Assembly (NCBI RefSeq): GCF_018812025.1
Contig: NC_063049.1
Location: forward strand, 16,763,258-16,827,257
Length of the DNA stretch: 64,000 bases
Source: Megalobrama amblycephala
Lineage: Eukaryota > Chordata > Actinopteri > Cypriniformes > Xenocyprididae
Reading direction: 5' to 3'
The stretch's first letter is position 1, and every line of letters begins with the position of its first letter. The position numbers and the translations under genes were made by a program. The notes beneath the pieces are model-generated. The model was not told where the DNA came from, ran no database searches, and saw only the letters and a program-made list of their open reading frames with translations. Shown in pieces: positions 43,030 through 54,246 of this stretch.

Positions 43030-45103
43030 GACAGTACTACAGTCGTCATATTGAGCAATTAAATCTTATGTTTGTCTCTGATTGCAGGTCTCAAAAACAG
43101 GACTGGGAAGGTGAATATGGCAGGACTTTCTTTTTCTTCCACCTGGTTGATGTGTGGCTGATTACAATCAGCCGTGTGTGTGTGTGTGTGTGTGTGTGTG
43201 ACAGCACTCCAGTGATCACTGATTTAGACCTGTTTCATTAGCCTGCACTTATTCACACTGATGATACTTCATGAAAAAACGCTTCTCTGCTCGTAGCTCC
43301 TCTCGTCTAAACAAGTCTGCATGAGCCTGCTATTCATATTTAATGCCACTAAAACCAGCTGGGAATCTGAGCCAATTATCATCACTGAATGCCTCACACT
43401 CTCTCAGACCCTACTGTAAAGAGAGCGGGAATGAAGAGAGGAAAAGATGGAGAAACAGAGAACTAAGGGGCTTGTTGAGACAGCTCTCTTCCATTAGCAC
43501 TGTGTCTCATTCCCTCTGGGACGTGAGGGTGAGAGAGACCAGCACTCAGCCTCACTGTTGACCACTTTACAGCATGTGTATGCTGGGACACACTGTACGT
43601 CTGCGTGCTCTTCATGGGCAGCTGGACAAGGGTGGCAGGATGTGTCTTGCGATTATGGATGGAGTACTGTAATGCACAATGACATAAAAAAAAATATATT
43701 TCTGCTAGAAAGGATACACTAACAATAAACTTACCAAAGTTGCCCCGGTTTTACCATGTTTTCATGAGTTTGTGTGCCCATATAATCTTAGTGAAAGTGG
43801 TAAACAGATGTGGCTTGTTGTCTGCTACAGAGGGGCTCAAAGAGGATATTCTAATCGAGCTCCAATTGCCCCCCACCCCCCTATTACATAGGCAAAAATA
43901 TACAAAATGTGCAGAAAGAACTAACAATGGGAAGTGGTAAGAGGCTGATTTTATACCTTGGTATTTATTAGAAGATTAGATGGGCATACTCATCCAAAAT
44001 TACGTTAATAACTTCACTTTGTACATGTATCATGGAGGACTAATACCATGGAATATTTATAATGGTATAATACTTATAATGGTACATGGATATCTTCGTA
44101 CCATAGTACTCCAACATCACATTTACTTATACCGAATATACTGCATGCTGCCATGTTTGCTCATGGGCACTTCACTAGTAACAATTCTGAGATGTGATGT
44201 GAAAGACAGCAGACAGGGATATATCACTCCATTTCACACTTTAAAGAGCCCTCAAAACATTTGTCACTCACAAAACATCACGGGTAAAACATTTAGACAG
44301 AGAGTTTGTAGAAAGGCTATGTAGCAAAACGGTGGAAGTTCACATAATCGCTAAAATATGACCAACTTTACTTCAGTATTCTGACATTTTTTAGAGTAAA
44401 AACAGAATATTAAATGAGAAAAAATAGAGGGTGGGGTTTGATTTTACCACACCTCCTCGACATCTCTAGTTCTCAAGAGATTGAAGGTTAAAGGATATTC
44501 TGCCCAAGCCATCAAACTGACATCAACAGAGAAAGAACACATTTCTAGACTTTTCTATGGAACTTGCAGAGATTCATTGTTTACCACAATATTAGTAATG
44601 TGCATCAGGTCAGTTGATTTCATGCGGACATTAACATCTCATTAGCAGCTATCTGCTATGAATGAGCTTTTCCAGTTCCTCCTTCGTTCCCTTACTTTGG
44701 TCTTCTTGTGCCTGAAACTATTTTCTCTGACAGTGATAGTTATCTGTGGGAGTCTGTGGGATAATAAAGACTGTGTTTACATTAGGAACAGTATTAAAGC
44801 ATCTCCTGATTCCCATCTACACCTCGCAGCTGATAGTGTCTTTAATGACAGCACAACAGCAGCTATCTGAGGCGCTCCATACACAACACAGATCAACTGA
44901 GATCCTGTTCCCTCATGGCCAGTGTTTAGGTATTGAGATCATAGATTTGTACTGCAAGAGCACACACTGCAAAAGCTGTTGAAACAAACACATTCCCTTA
45001 CATACATACATGTACAAACCAAACCACTATATAAAGGTTTGGAACGACATGAGAATTTCATTTAAGTAAAATATTGCTTTTAAAAATAAGATGATATTCA
45101 TAC
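43030..45103. other. Gap with simple repeats
   Basis: A TG tract lies at 43174-43200. GGTAC/ACCATGG words near 44030-44110 resemble phrases at 40736-40780 and 63840-63905. No gene is supported. Confidence 0.4.
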
Positions 45104-45267
45104 TGTGGCAAGCAAGGGTGGGGCCAGGAGCCGTGGGAATGGAGCAAGGCTGGTGACGTGAGGGCTAATGAGGGCCTGCCACTTTACTTTTGTTTTGTTG
45201 TTTGTTTAATTATGATTAAAGATGTTGAATGTTCCTCCTTCCTCCCTGAACTTTAAACCTTGCTACA
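45104..45267 (+). repeat. 5' LTR, 164 bp
   Basis: TG...CA ends. It lacks about 140 bp present in the middle of the 3' LTR. Confidence 0.7.
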
Positions 45268-45683
45268 TTGGTGCCAAAACCCAAGGAGGAAGGAGGGCCA
45301 CCGTTTGCTGAGGCCAGAGCCTGCTGCCGTCCACCATGATGGGGGAGAAACCAATGTAGCCCTCGACGTCCGCCAGGGGGTGGAGGGGTATCGAGCTGTC
45401 TACCAAGGAGCGTCCAGTACCGTCGCATGACACCGTGAGTGAGGGCTTCTTGGCTGGTTGAGGACTGAACGCCAGTGTGTCTGGGAACTGGACCAAGAAT
45501 ATTTTTTCTTTTCCTCTCTCCCATCTCTCATCTCTGTCTCTCCTCATCCTTCTGTCTCATTTTCTCTCACCTCATCCATCCTTACCCCCAGGTGCTGCAG
45601 CCACCATGACTGCCCCACCCAGAGGTGGGGGAGTAGAGTGCAGTCTAGAGGGTACCCCCGGCCTGCGAGAGGCGATGGGGGTA

Positions 45684-46359
45684 TGTGGCAAGCAAGGGTG
45701 GGGCCGAGAGCTGTGGGAACTGAGCGAGGCAGGTTGCATGAGGGCTAATGAGCGTCACCTGCACACCACACAGGCCTTGAGCCTCATGAAGGAGCGCGGA
45801 AGGATAAAAGAAGGAGTGATGACAGTGAAAGACGAGAGAGGACCAGACCTGGACTTTACGTTGTGTTTTGTTCATGTTTATATCCGTCCTTCGGATGAGA
45901 CGTTAAACCGAGGTCCTGACTCTCTGTGGTCATTAAAAATCCCATGGCACTTCTCGTAAAGAGTACGGGTGTAACCCCGGTGTCTTGGCCAAATTCCCTC
46001 CATAGGCCCATACCAATCATGGCCTCCTAATAATCCCCATCCCCATGGCTCTTTCACTCTCTCTCCTCTCCACCTACAGCTGGTGTGTGGTGAGCGTACT
46101 GGCGCCGTTGTACTGTGGCTGCCGTCACATCATCCAAGTGGATGCTGCACACTGGTGGTGGATGAGGAGAGACCCCTGATATGATTGTAAAGCGCTTTGG
46201 GTGTACAGTAGTACATAGGATATAAATGCCTCATTCATTCATTCATTCATGTTTGTGAGGCATTCATCCGTGAGGGGCTGCCGCTTTACCCGCCTATCCC
46301 GCCTATCCCTGTGGCCTTTATCCTGCCTCCTTCTTCCCCGAGCCTTAATCCTTGTTACA
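45684..46359 (+). repeat. 3' LTR with SINE insertion
   Basis: Without the SINE and its duplication it is about 300 bp. It shares its first 60 and last 35 bp with the 5' LTR. Confidence 0.65.
45880..46245 (+). repeat. SINE inserted in the 3' LTR
   Basis: GATGAGACGTTAAACCGAGG, TCTCTGTGGTCATTAAAAATC and a tail of TGTAAAGCGCTTTGGGTGT then (ATTC)n are the body and tail of a widespread fish SINE, probably V-SINE-like. The tRNA head is missing. The 9-bp duplication TTCATGTTT is at 45871-45879 and 46246-46254. Confidence 0.75.
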
Positions 46360-47864
46360 CTTACAATGAAGAATGATCCAATTGAAGATTATTGAAGATG
46401 ATAATTGAAGATGATCCAACACTTAGAAAAAAATAAGGCACCCATGCAAACAAACTGAAAATTATGAGCTGAGAGGGAGGAGAAGGCAGAATGAATGAAG
46501 GAGACATTTTTGTCAGTGAGGAAGACACCGTCAGCATAGACATCAATAAAGGCAGCAACTGCATGCTCCAGCTCACTGCACTGGCTTCGGAGAAGGAGGC
46601 ATTTAGCATTGAAACACTCATAATGGCTGGTCACACTCTCACGCTGTTTTCCTTAATCTCATTCTGCTCCATAATCCGTTTGACACGCCGGCCCAGCGGC
46701 AGAATTCAGCCGCAAATGAGCAGAGTATGGTGGGAAGATAAAGCACTGTCTCTAGCCTCAGACAGGAGAGGAGAGCTGCAGAGAAAAGACTGGCACCCAA
46801 CGACACGTGTGAGGAGGAGTCAACAGGAAATGACATGATTACTGGTAATGTCAACAGGAGGCAACAGCAAAACAGAACCGACACTGTGCCGACACTGAAG
46901 ACAGACAGTAATGAGGCCATTTTATGTAAGCAGAAAGGCGAATGTATGTAAATGCTGCGTGCGAACACAAAGCTATAAAGAAACATCTGTGGTATTATGA
47001 TCTAGTCAGCAACCTGCATTATGGGTAATTGCATGCAGAAACAGCAACAGCATTTGCTGTACATTAGAAGTCAGCACTCATATTCAATCCACATAATGTT
47101 GTGTTGGGGGACACATAAAGGCATGGGTCTGTGAAGGGGGCTCAGTGGTTCCTAGTGAACAGCTTACATAAGCAGATGCCTTTTAAAGCAGAATCCTAAC
47201 TGAACTGGAACTTCATAAGCGATTAATTTAGAAAGGTCTACATAAGCAGCAACTTTGCATGACATGAAAGTCTCACAAAGGTTTGACTCACAATTGAATT
47301 CAATAGAGTTTGGCAGTAGCATGTTGCTAAGCTAATAAATAACAAACATAAGAATATATAGTACACCAAATTATTGGTTTATTAGTCTCAAATACTGCTT
47401 TTACTGATACTTTGTGTTATTGAATGAATTATCAATAAACAACATTTATCTTGCTTTGTCCACCATCTTGGATACTTTACTGGTCATAATGCTTTATGGA
47501 ATTTCCTTCTCTACTAATGATAAATGTGATGGTACCTTTGGTTACCTTTTAAATTTGAACAAAAGTTCAACAGACCTTTGGACTATTTTTTTGCTTCAGG
47601 TTTAAATTAACATGACAGAGATCTTAGATTTGTACCTCGTGATTTTTTCCTCAAACCACAAACTTTTCGCAAACTCCACCCCACATCTTATTTCGTTGGA
47701 CAACTTAATTACACAAGGTTAGGGTGTTGTTTGGGGGTTATTATTTGTTTTAGCGTTATATGGGCATCGAGCACTGATTATTGACATGGTCAATGAAATC
47801 TTTAGAATTGGTAATGGGGTGGGGTATATATTCACCTTCCCAAGTTCAGTTCCAAATTATTCTG
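46360..47864. other. Gap, nothing firmly recognised
   Basis: 46450-46900 is less AT-rich and carries an open frame (46491-46838) without splice sites or a family pattern. I do not call it a gene. Confidence 0.4.
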
Positions 47865-47906
47865 TTTTTTTGTTTTGTTTTGTTTTGTTTTGTTTTGTTT
47901 TGTTTT
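47865..47906. repeat. (TTTTG)n microsatellite
   Basis: About eight pentanucleotide units. Confidence 0.9.
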
Positions 47907-50313
47907 AAATACAATTTATTATTCAACAAGTAATATTCAGACCATTGTTTTTTGTAACAAATTTGCATATTCAGTGGTTTAAATTCAGTTGGAAATTCTT
48001 TCAAACTTTCCATATCCTTGCTTCTACTAGTTGTCACCAGTAGGTTGCCATTTTTTTGGCATCTGACAGATGACAAGAACTCCTAGAACAAGCTGTACAA
48101 TAAAAGGTTTTCATTGAGAAAAAAATACCTAGACTTAATTTATATTATAAACTATTTTATCAAGGGATAAAAAGATCATCTGATTGCGTGTTACTTAAAA
48201 TGGCAACTCACAAAACATGACAAGAACTTTGTGTAGTAGCAAGATACTGCTGTGTATACAAAATGGATGAGAAGCAAAGCATATCACATAGAAGGGATGA
48301 AATGAGACTTTATGATTGAGCTTCTCATAAAATCAGCACATCTCTTCTTGGAAGCCGTAATCCCACACATGCTCAGGGAAAACACCAGAGACGTTGTGAC
48401 TTCTCGTGTGATTTCTTGAGTGGGACAAACACTGCCATCTCATATGACATAGAGTTTCCCTTCCGTTCTGCTGTTTGCTCAACGAAAACCAACAACGCTC
48501 TAATTAAATTAGACATCAGCTTCAGAGACGTAAGAGGAACCGATGAAGAGGCAGAGAAAGCGAGCTGACCTCATCAGTGGCTCTGACCTCAAGTGTGTTT
48601 GAGGTCTCTCGACACACACAGGTCAATACAGGATTGCCATGACATCTGTTAGTCAGATTTGACTGAAGTCTCCCTCTCAGGGTCATATAAATAAATACTG
48701 TTCCTTTTGCTCATAGTTCCCCCAGGAGAGAGCCTTAATGAGTTGCTCTGTTTAATTCTAATTCATTATAACCAGCACACACTGCTCTTAATTACCTACA
48801 GCACAGCACCTCCAGCTAAATAGCCACCTCAGTCCCTATGGATGATCCTCAATCTCAGGCAGTCTTGTGACTGCGATTGCAGATTCATCAGAGACAATTA
48901 CAAGACACCCCAAATGCTAAAAATGTTGCTAGAAATTTGTCAGAGAACATACATAGCTAGTTTTGAATGGCCGTCAGTGGGCTAACTGGACCATGCTAAC
49001 TACCAAAAACCTTGACTCCTTGTTTTCTGCGGCCCGATTGTACTTTGCTGATCACACAAAGGGTGTAGATTCATTTCTGATAATTGACACCCATTAAGTG
49101 GAAAGTTACTGAGCAAGGCACTCAACTTGCTTCAGGGTAATGTCTCTGCAATTATTGTATTATAAATAGCTTATAATAGCTTATAAATAGCTTTGGATGA
49201 AACATATCTACTAATTATGACAAGCATTTTTTTTTTTATATGGAGCTCTGGTTTAAGATGTAAGATGCAAAACAAATTAAAACAACAATTCAAAAATTGC
49301 AATACCTCAAATATCAACATTTTACAGTTGTATCTGCTTCCATGTTCTGCGTCATTCAAACAAGTGATAATATCTTCAGCTCTACAGCGACGTTTCCCTT
49401 ATGAGATTGTGCTGCTTATTAATGACGTTAACACTGTAATTCACAACCTGAACTAATTGTATGCTATTTAAGAGTGCAGATTTCTAGATTTCGGAGGTTT
49501 TGTACATGTCCTCTAACAGACTGTAGCCTGCAGGAAGGATTAGTTCAGTAAAACAGATCGCTGGCAGAGCATCCGGCCATCCCCCACTCAGGAGAAGAAG
49601 AGAGATGTGGGAAGACAGAAGGAAGAAAGGCTTGTCTTAACTGCCATGTTCTAGAGGCAGTCCTGAGGGACCTCAGGGAGTCTGTCTCAGCTTGTGTGGA
49701 CACAGCCTGTAATAGAAATATAGAGATAATCCGACATATAGATCTGAGATGGACTGTGAAGAATAGATGGGAAAAGAAAGATTTTTTATTTTTTATTTTT
49801 TTGGTGCGTGAGTTTTAGAGAGTGAGTCTCGGAGACTAAATCACCTCTCCTAGAGCAAGTACAACAGAAGACTTCGGCTCCAGCAGTGGATGAGGCACGT
49901 AAGTGCACAGAGAGAGAGAGGCTTCCTTCCTTTAGCACTAAGTACAGCAGAGAGAATCAGGAGGTCACAAATTGAATTAGACCGGAAGAAAGGGCCAGGC
50001 CTGGACCTGCAGGAAACAGCACTCCAGAGATTCACAATTACTGCTTGTTTGCTTCAATGTGTGTGGGACAAGAAGTGTGTGTGTGTCATGTATATCCATA
50101 CTTATTTATGTGTCCTGTTGTATTGTTATGTCATATACAGCCAATCACAGGTCATACATGTGATTTTTTTTTCTCATCAGATTTTTACTTGCCTGCAATT
50201 TATTACATTTAGTTTTTAATATTTATTTTAAAATAAATAATATTTATTTTTAAGTAGTCTAAAAGTATTATAGATAAAGTTAAATAAAGGTAGAGAGTAT
50301 GTTTGTTCATGTG

Positions 50314-50316
<3 letters not shown>
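47907..50316. other. Single-copy-looking gap
   Basis: No gene or clear mobile element. 48330-48860 is the least repeat-like part; 48730-48810 has clustered TTAATG, TTTAATT and TTAATTA motifs and is a candidate conserved non-coding element. Confidence 0.35.

Positions 50317-50372
<56 letters not shown>
50317..50372. repeat. (GATT)14 microsatellite
   Basis: Fourteen uninterrupted tetranucleotides. Confidence 0.95.
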
Positions 50373-50375
<3 letters not shown>

Positions 50376-50552
50376 CGGTTGGCCTGGTAATTATCAAAAT
50401 GTCATATTCTATCTTCAAGTGAAATGACAGACTATTGACATAAGCCACACTTCTCAACTCCGCCCCTTTCTTACAATTAGCTGCAAGCTCACATTCAGAT
50501 CTGCCTCCATTCAAACAACTGATTGATAGAATCAAGTCCCCACCCAACATTT

Positions 50553-50619
50553 TTTTTCGATATTCAGTTACACTCCAATGTACGTGACATACATTTGAGT
50601 GTAACTGAATATCGAAAAA
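50553..50619. repeat. 67-bp hairpin
   Basis: TTTTTCGATATTCAGTTACA at the left pairs with TGTAACTGAATATCGAAAAA at the right, around a loop of about 14 bases. It may be a tiny fold-back element. Confidence 0.75.
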
Positions 50620-50970
50620 GAATATGGAATATGGAAAAAATATGGAAGAAAATATCTGTAGCTACTTCTAGTTCAAATAAACAAAGCATAACATTTTAAA
50701 AAAATGTAATAAATAGCGCTGACCCAATAGGACAAATGGTTGTTCTGTCAATCTTTCTTAAACTCTCTCACACAGGCTCTGGGCCAGCAGGGAATTTTTG
50801 GCAGTAACCTACTATGGGTTCAGTTCATTATAATAACTTATAATGAACCTCTGAAATTCTCACAAAAATCTATACATGCCAAGTGGAGAGAAAATTGGAT
50901 ATCTTGAAAAAACTCAGACTCACACTTTAGCAAACCCAAATGTAAGGTGAGTCCATTTACATGCCATTAA

Positions 50971-51321
50971 AGTCACCATGAAATCAAAATGGACAATTCT
51001 TGTTTTTATGAAATATTGCAGTATTAATGTGCCTTCATGTGGCATGTGCCTTCATGATCTTTAATCAAAATAACTTCCCCTCCCTCTTGCAGCAACATCT
51101 CTTCTGTTCTCTGATGATGTTTTTACTGGTGCGAGGGCGGGGTAAACCTGTCACTCACATGACATCACAGCAATAGCAAACCACAACCATCCAATCAATT
51201 CCTGATAGACAAAATCAAGTCCCGCACTATAATTTATTGATTTATTTAAGAAATCATTTCACTGAGACATATATCACTATAGGGAAGAAAATCCTATTGC
51301 AACTTCCGTTTCATGCTGACT
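50971..51321. mobile_element. TTAA-flanked MITE family 'G', 351 bp
   Basis: The left end AGTCACCATGAAATC and right end (complement of TTTCATGCTGACT) are flanked by TTAA at 50967-50970 and 51322-51325. It is non-coding. Confidence 0.75.
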
Positions 51322-51325
51322 TTAA

Positions 51326-52748
51326 AGTCCTATGAGGTTCCCACAGTGTCTGGTGCTAGGAACATCAATCAGGCACTAAATATTTTAGTGACAGAAACCT
51401 CACTTTATCACTGTCTGTTTTCATGGTCTCTCTGATCTATCTGTGTATTCCATCTCCTTACAGTAACATGCAGTTTCACACCCATCCCTGTCTGTTTTAA
51501 CTTGTTTCCTCATTGAACTCCTCATTATGAAGCCGCAGCAAATAACTTTGTGCTCGCTTATGACCATTCACTCAAACAGGGAAAGACACTTCCCACATCC
51601 AACTTCATTTATCTTCCATTTCATATCTGTCTTGTCTCTAAATGGGAATTCACAACACATTGGTAAACACGCCCATGTGTGCACAGAGCTGACAGTAATT
51701 GTTTGTGGTTTTACAAGTGTTCCAGGCAGGGGAAAACAACGATCACACGAGTGCCGCGAGCGCATCTCTGGCCCGTGCGGCGACAGTAGAATAGGATCGT
51801 GATCCTTGGCTTTGTCCTCTGGCTTTCCGCTGAGCCTCTGTGCCGTGTCAAAAAGGCCCCAGGGCTGAGGACGATAAGCCAACTCCAGGGACACGGAGTG
51901 GCATATGAGCCTCTGAGCCAAAGAAGCCTCGTCAGCCAGCCTTCCTTTCGCCATCTGCCCTTCCTGGAAAGGTTAAAGAGGACTCGAGCAGGAAGCATTG
52001 ATTTCAACGATTTGGAGACCGGTCTAGTTGGAAAGGATTAAGGAGGTACCTGCTGCTCAGGCAGTGGCAGGGCTAAATGAAAGGTCTGGTTACTGTGTGT
52101 TTATGGCCATGTGCTTGGTTTCCGTGCCTAGATGCAGGTGGACGAACCCCGCAGCTAGATTATTCCCTACCTGAGGAGAGTAAACACTCACACTTGCCAG
52201 TTTCTTTCTCTACTTTGGGTTCAGTGTGTGTGAGAGTGCGCGTGGGTGGGCGTGTTGGTGTACGGGTAGGTGAGGTTAAGAAATATTTCCATAACAGTAA
52301 TGATGCTTGGATGTGCCTGTACAGTGGAAAGGATATTTCTCATGTGAATTGTGCATGGATTGCTCATTTGTTTAAAGGAATAGTTTATACATAAGAGAAA
52401 AGTGTTTTACTCGTTCTTACTTTGTTCCAAAACAACTTCTTCTGCATTCTTCTGGGGAACATAAAAAGAGGACTCATTTTTGTGCAGTGACAATGAACAG
52501 GAACTCAAATAATGATTCATCAATAACTTCCATACTAAAATCAACTTAAACCACTTAAACCGCACATACACAGAAATAGCATACTCTAGATGGCCTTATG
52601 AATGCGTCAAGGGGTGGTTGATTAGGAATTTACTTTTTAAACTTAAATGTTGCTGTTAGAGCATAAACAACATCTGCAAAAGTTACGACACTCAAAGTTC
52701 AATGCAAATGGAGATGTTTTATTTTAAAAATTCGCAAGTGGCTGGTAG
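51326..52748. other. Single-copy-looking gap, GC-richer in the middle
   Basis: 51720-52180 is GC-richer than its surroundings and free of recognisable repeats. Overlapping frames on both strands argue against a coding exon. 52375-52470 is a fragment of the common AAAGGAATAGTTTA repeat. Confidence 0.4.
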
Positions 52749-52844
52749 GGAGGTCACCGTAATTTTGCCAAATAAGACATGTTCCTGGATCAACATATTT
52801 TGTTGATCCTAGAACAACATTCCAGTCTGAAAATTTAGTCTTAA

Positions 52845-54057
52845 AGGGGTGGTTCAATGGGTTTTTTTTCTAGGCTTGATTGTGTTTTTGGGGCACAGTT
52901 TAACATGTCTTAATGCTTTGTTATTTTGAAACCGGTGTATTTTTCATATATTTTACCTTTATTCTACACCTCTGTTTCCATTGTCATATGAACGGCTCGT
53001 TTGACTTCCTGCTTCTATGAAGCCACTCCCTCTGAAATACGCAATGTGCTCAGATTGGTTAGTTGGCCCAGTGTATTCAGAGCCATCGTGATTCGCTGAA
53101 GCATCCGGAAACGCCACGCCCCTTACCATTTGTTACCGGTTACGTGGGCTTCGGTTATATTGTGTGCTCAATTTGATTATATTGCTGTATCAAATTGAGC
53201 CTGAATCAGACCCAGATGAACAGCAATCGCAGCTTTTAAAGGACGTTTATAAATGGTATTTCATTTTGTATTTGTGTGAAAGTGTTTAGATGCTGTCACT
53301 GCTGTTTGTTAGCTTTCAATATACAGTTTTATCCTGATTAAAGCTTTACTGTAGTCAAATACATGACTGAGTAGTAGCATTTTTGTAAAGGTAGCGTTTA
53401 ATTTACAGCATTTGTCTATGAACAGACGTTTGTTGGTGTTTGTTGGAGAAGTATGCACTATAATACAGCTAACTGGCTAGCGAAGCAAAAACGAGTTTCT
53501 CTTTGTACATGTCCTTGATGCAACCAAATAGCAACAGAACTAAACGTTTAAAAGACATGTACAAACAATAAATCGTACTTACAGTTTGGGGCCGATAAAC
53601 AGCAGCTTCTGCTTTTAAAGTGGGAACTGCTTCATCTTTCAGTAAAAGCCTTTTTGCAAATCCAGCATTGAACTCGTGTAGATTCTGGAAGCTGTCTTCA
53701 GCGCCGCATCCAGTGTAGAAAATATCACAGATTATAATGGGTTCTATTATCTTTTGACGCGTCGCGCAGCTTGCGCCCGGTGTACACAACACTTCCGCTT
53801 TCATTATGCTGCGCCACATGGCTTCGCCCACTTTTTTGTGTGTTCCCGGGGGCGTTGCAAACCAACCCGGGAAGAAGCTTGTTGTAGTCCAAAATCGGTC
53901 GTTTTTGTAGGCATTAAACTGACATAACTTTAAACGACAATATCTCCGTTTGCATTGAACTTTCAGCGCTGTAACTTTGCAGATACTGTTTATGCTCAAG
54001 CAGCAACATTACACACTAACTGAAGTTAAAAAAGTGAAATCGCATTGAACCACCCCT
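52845..54057. mobile_element. TTAA-flanked element, 1213 bp
   Basis: Perfect ends AGGGGTGGTTCAATG are flanked by TTAA at 52841-52844 and 54058-54061. It includes a 176-codon open frame on the minus strand (53469-53999) of unknown nature and a CCAAT box (complement of GATTGG at 53053). Confidence 0.8.
53469..53999 (-). CDS. Unrecognised ORF inside a TTAA element
   Basis: A frame of 176 codons starts at the ATG ending at 53999 and runs to a stop with no interruption. The product has several cysteines, a mixed charged and hydrophobic make-up and a hydrophobic patch near the C-terminus (RLVLLLFGC). I see no DDE triad, zinc finger, THAP or recombinase pattern. The frame lies wholly between the element's inverted ends, so if real it is an element protein or a remnant of one. 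Chance openness in a non-coding repeat is an equally good explanation, and I give it low weight. Confidence 0.2.
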   Translation of the reverse strand: MSINSICKVTALKVQCKRRYCRLKLCQFNAYKNDRFWTTTSFFPGWFATPPGTHKKVGEAMWRSIMKAEVLCTPGASCATRQKIIEPIIICDIFYTGCGAEDSFQNLHEFNAGFAKRLLLKDEAVPTLKAEAAVYRPQTVSTIYCLYMSFKRLVLLLFGCIKDMYKEKLVFASLAS

Positions 54058-54246
54058 TTAACCCTATTCCTACCCCTAAACCTAATCCTACCCATAACTT
54101 ATCCCTAAAATCAAAGGGGAAAGATAGGTGAATAACACTGATGTAAAAGCACCTAACCCTGGTTGTAAGCCTAAACTTGACATAAACGGTAAACTTGTCC
54201 CTCAAATCTGACTGGTTGATTGGAATGTTGTTCCAGGAATAACAAA

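Larger units (their letters stand above)
45104..46359 (+). mobile_element. Internally deleted LTR retrotransposon
   Basis: Direct repeats starting TGTGGCAAGCAAGGGTGGGG occur at 45104 and 45684, and end CTTGCTACA (45267) and CTTGTTACA (46359). The first is followed at once by TTGGTGCCAAAACCC, the standard tRNA primer-binding position and wording of many vertebrate LTR elements. The 416-bp interior has no gag or pol motif. A purine-rich stretch (GAGAGGCGATGGGGG) precedes the second repeat. The flanks CATAC and CTTAC may be a degraded 5-bp duplication. The 3' repeat is lengthened by a SINE. Confidence 0.7.

Noticed and set aside
46491..46838. Possible host exon of 115 codons
   Set aside because: No splice-site context, no family pattern and a competing frame on the other strand (46361-46634).
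50209..50550. ORF with repeated Ser-Ile-Asn-Gln
   Set aside because: Translation of the GATT microsatellite.
51527..52394. Cluster of ORFs in a GC-richer segment as a coding gene
   Set aside because: Overlapping frames on both strands of similar length; none has a recognisable domain.
54056..54110. Telomere-like CCCTAA words
   Set aside because: Irregular ACCCTATTCC, CCCCTAAACC variants, short and interspersed; a common fish repeat texture, not an interstitial telomere.
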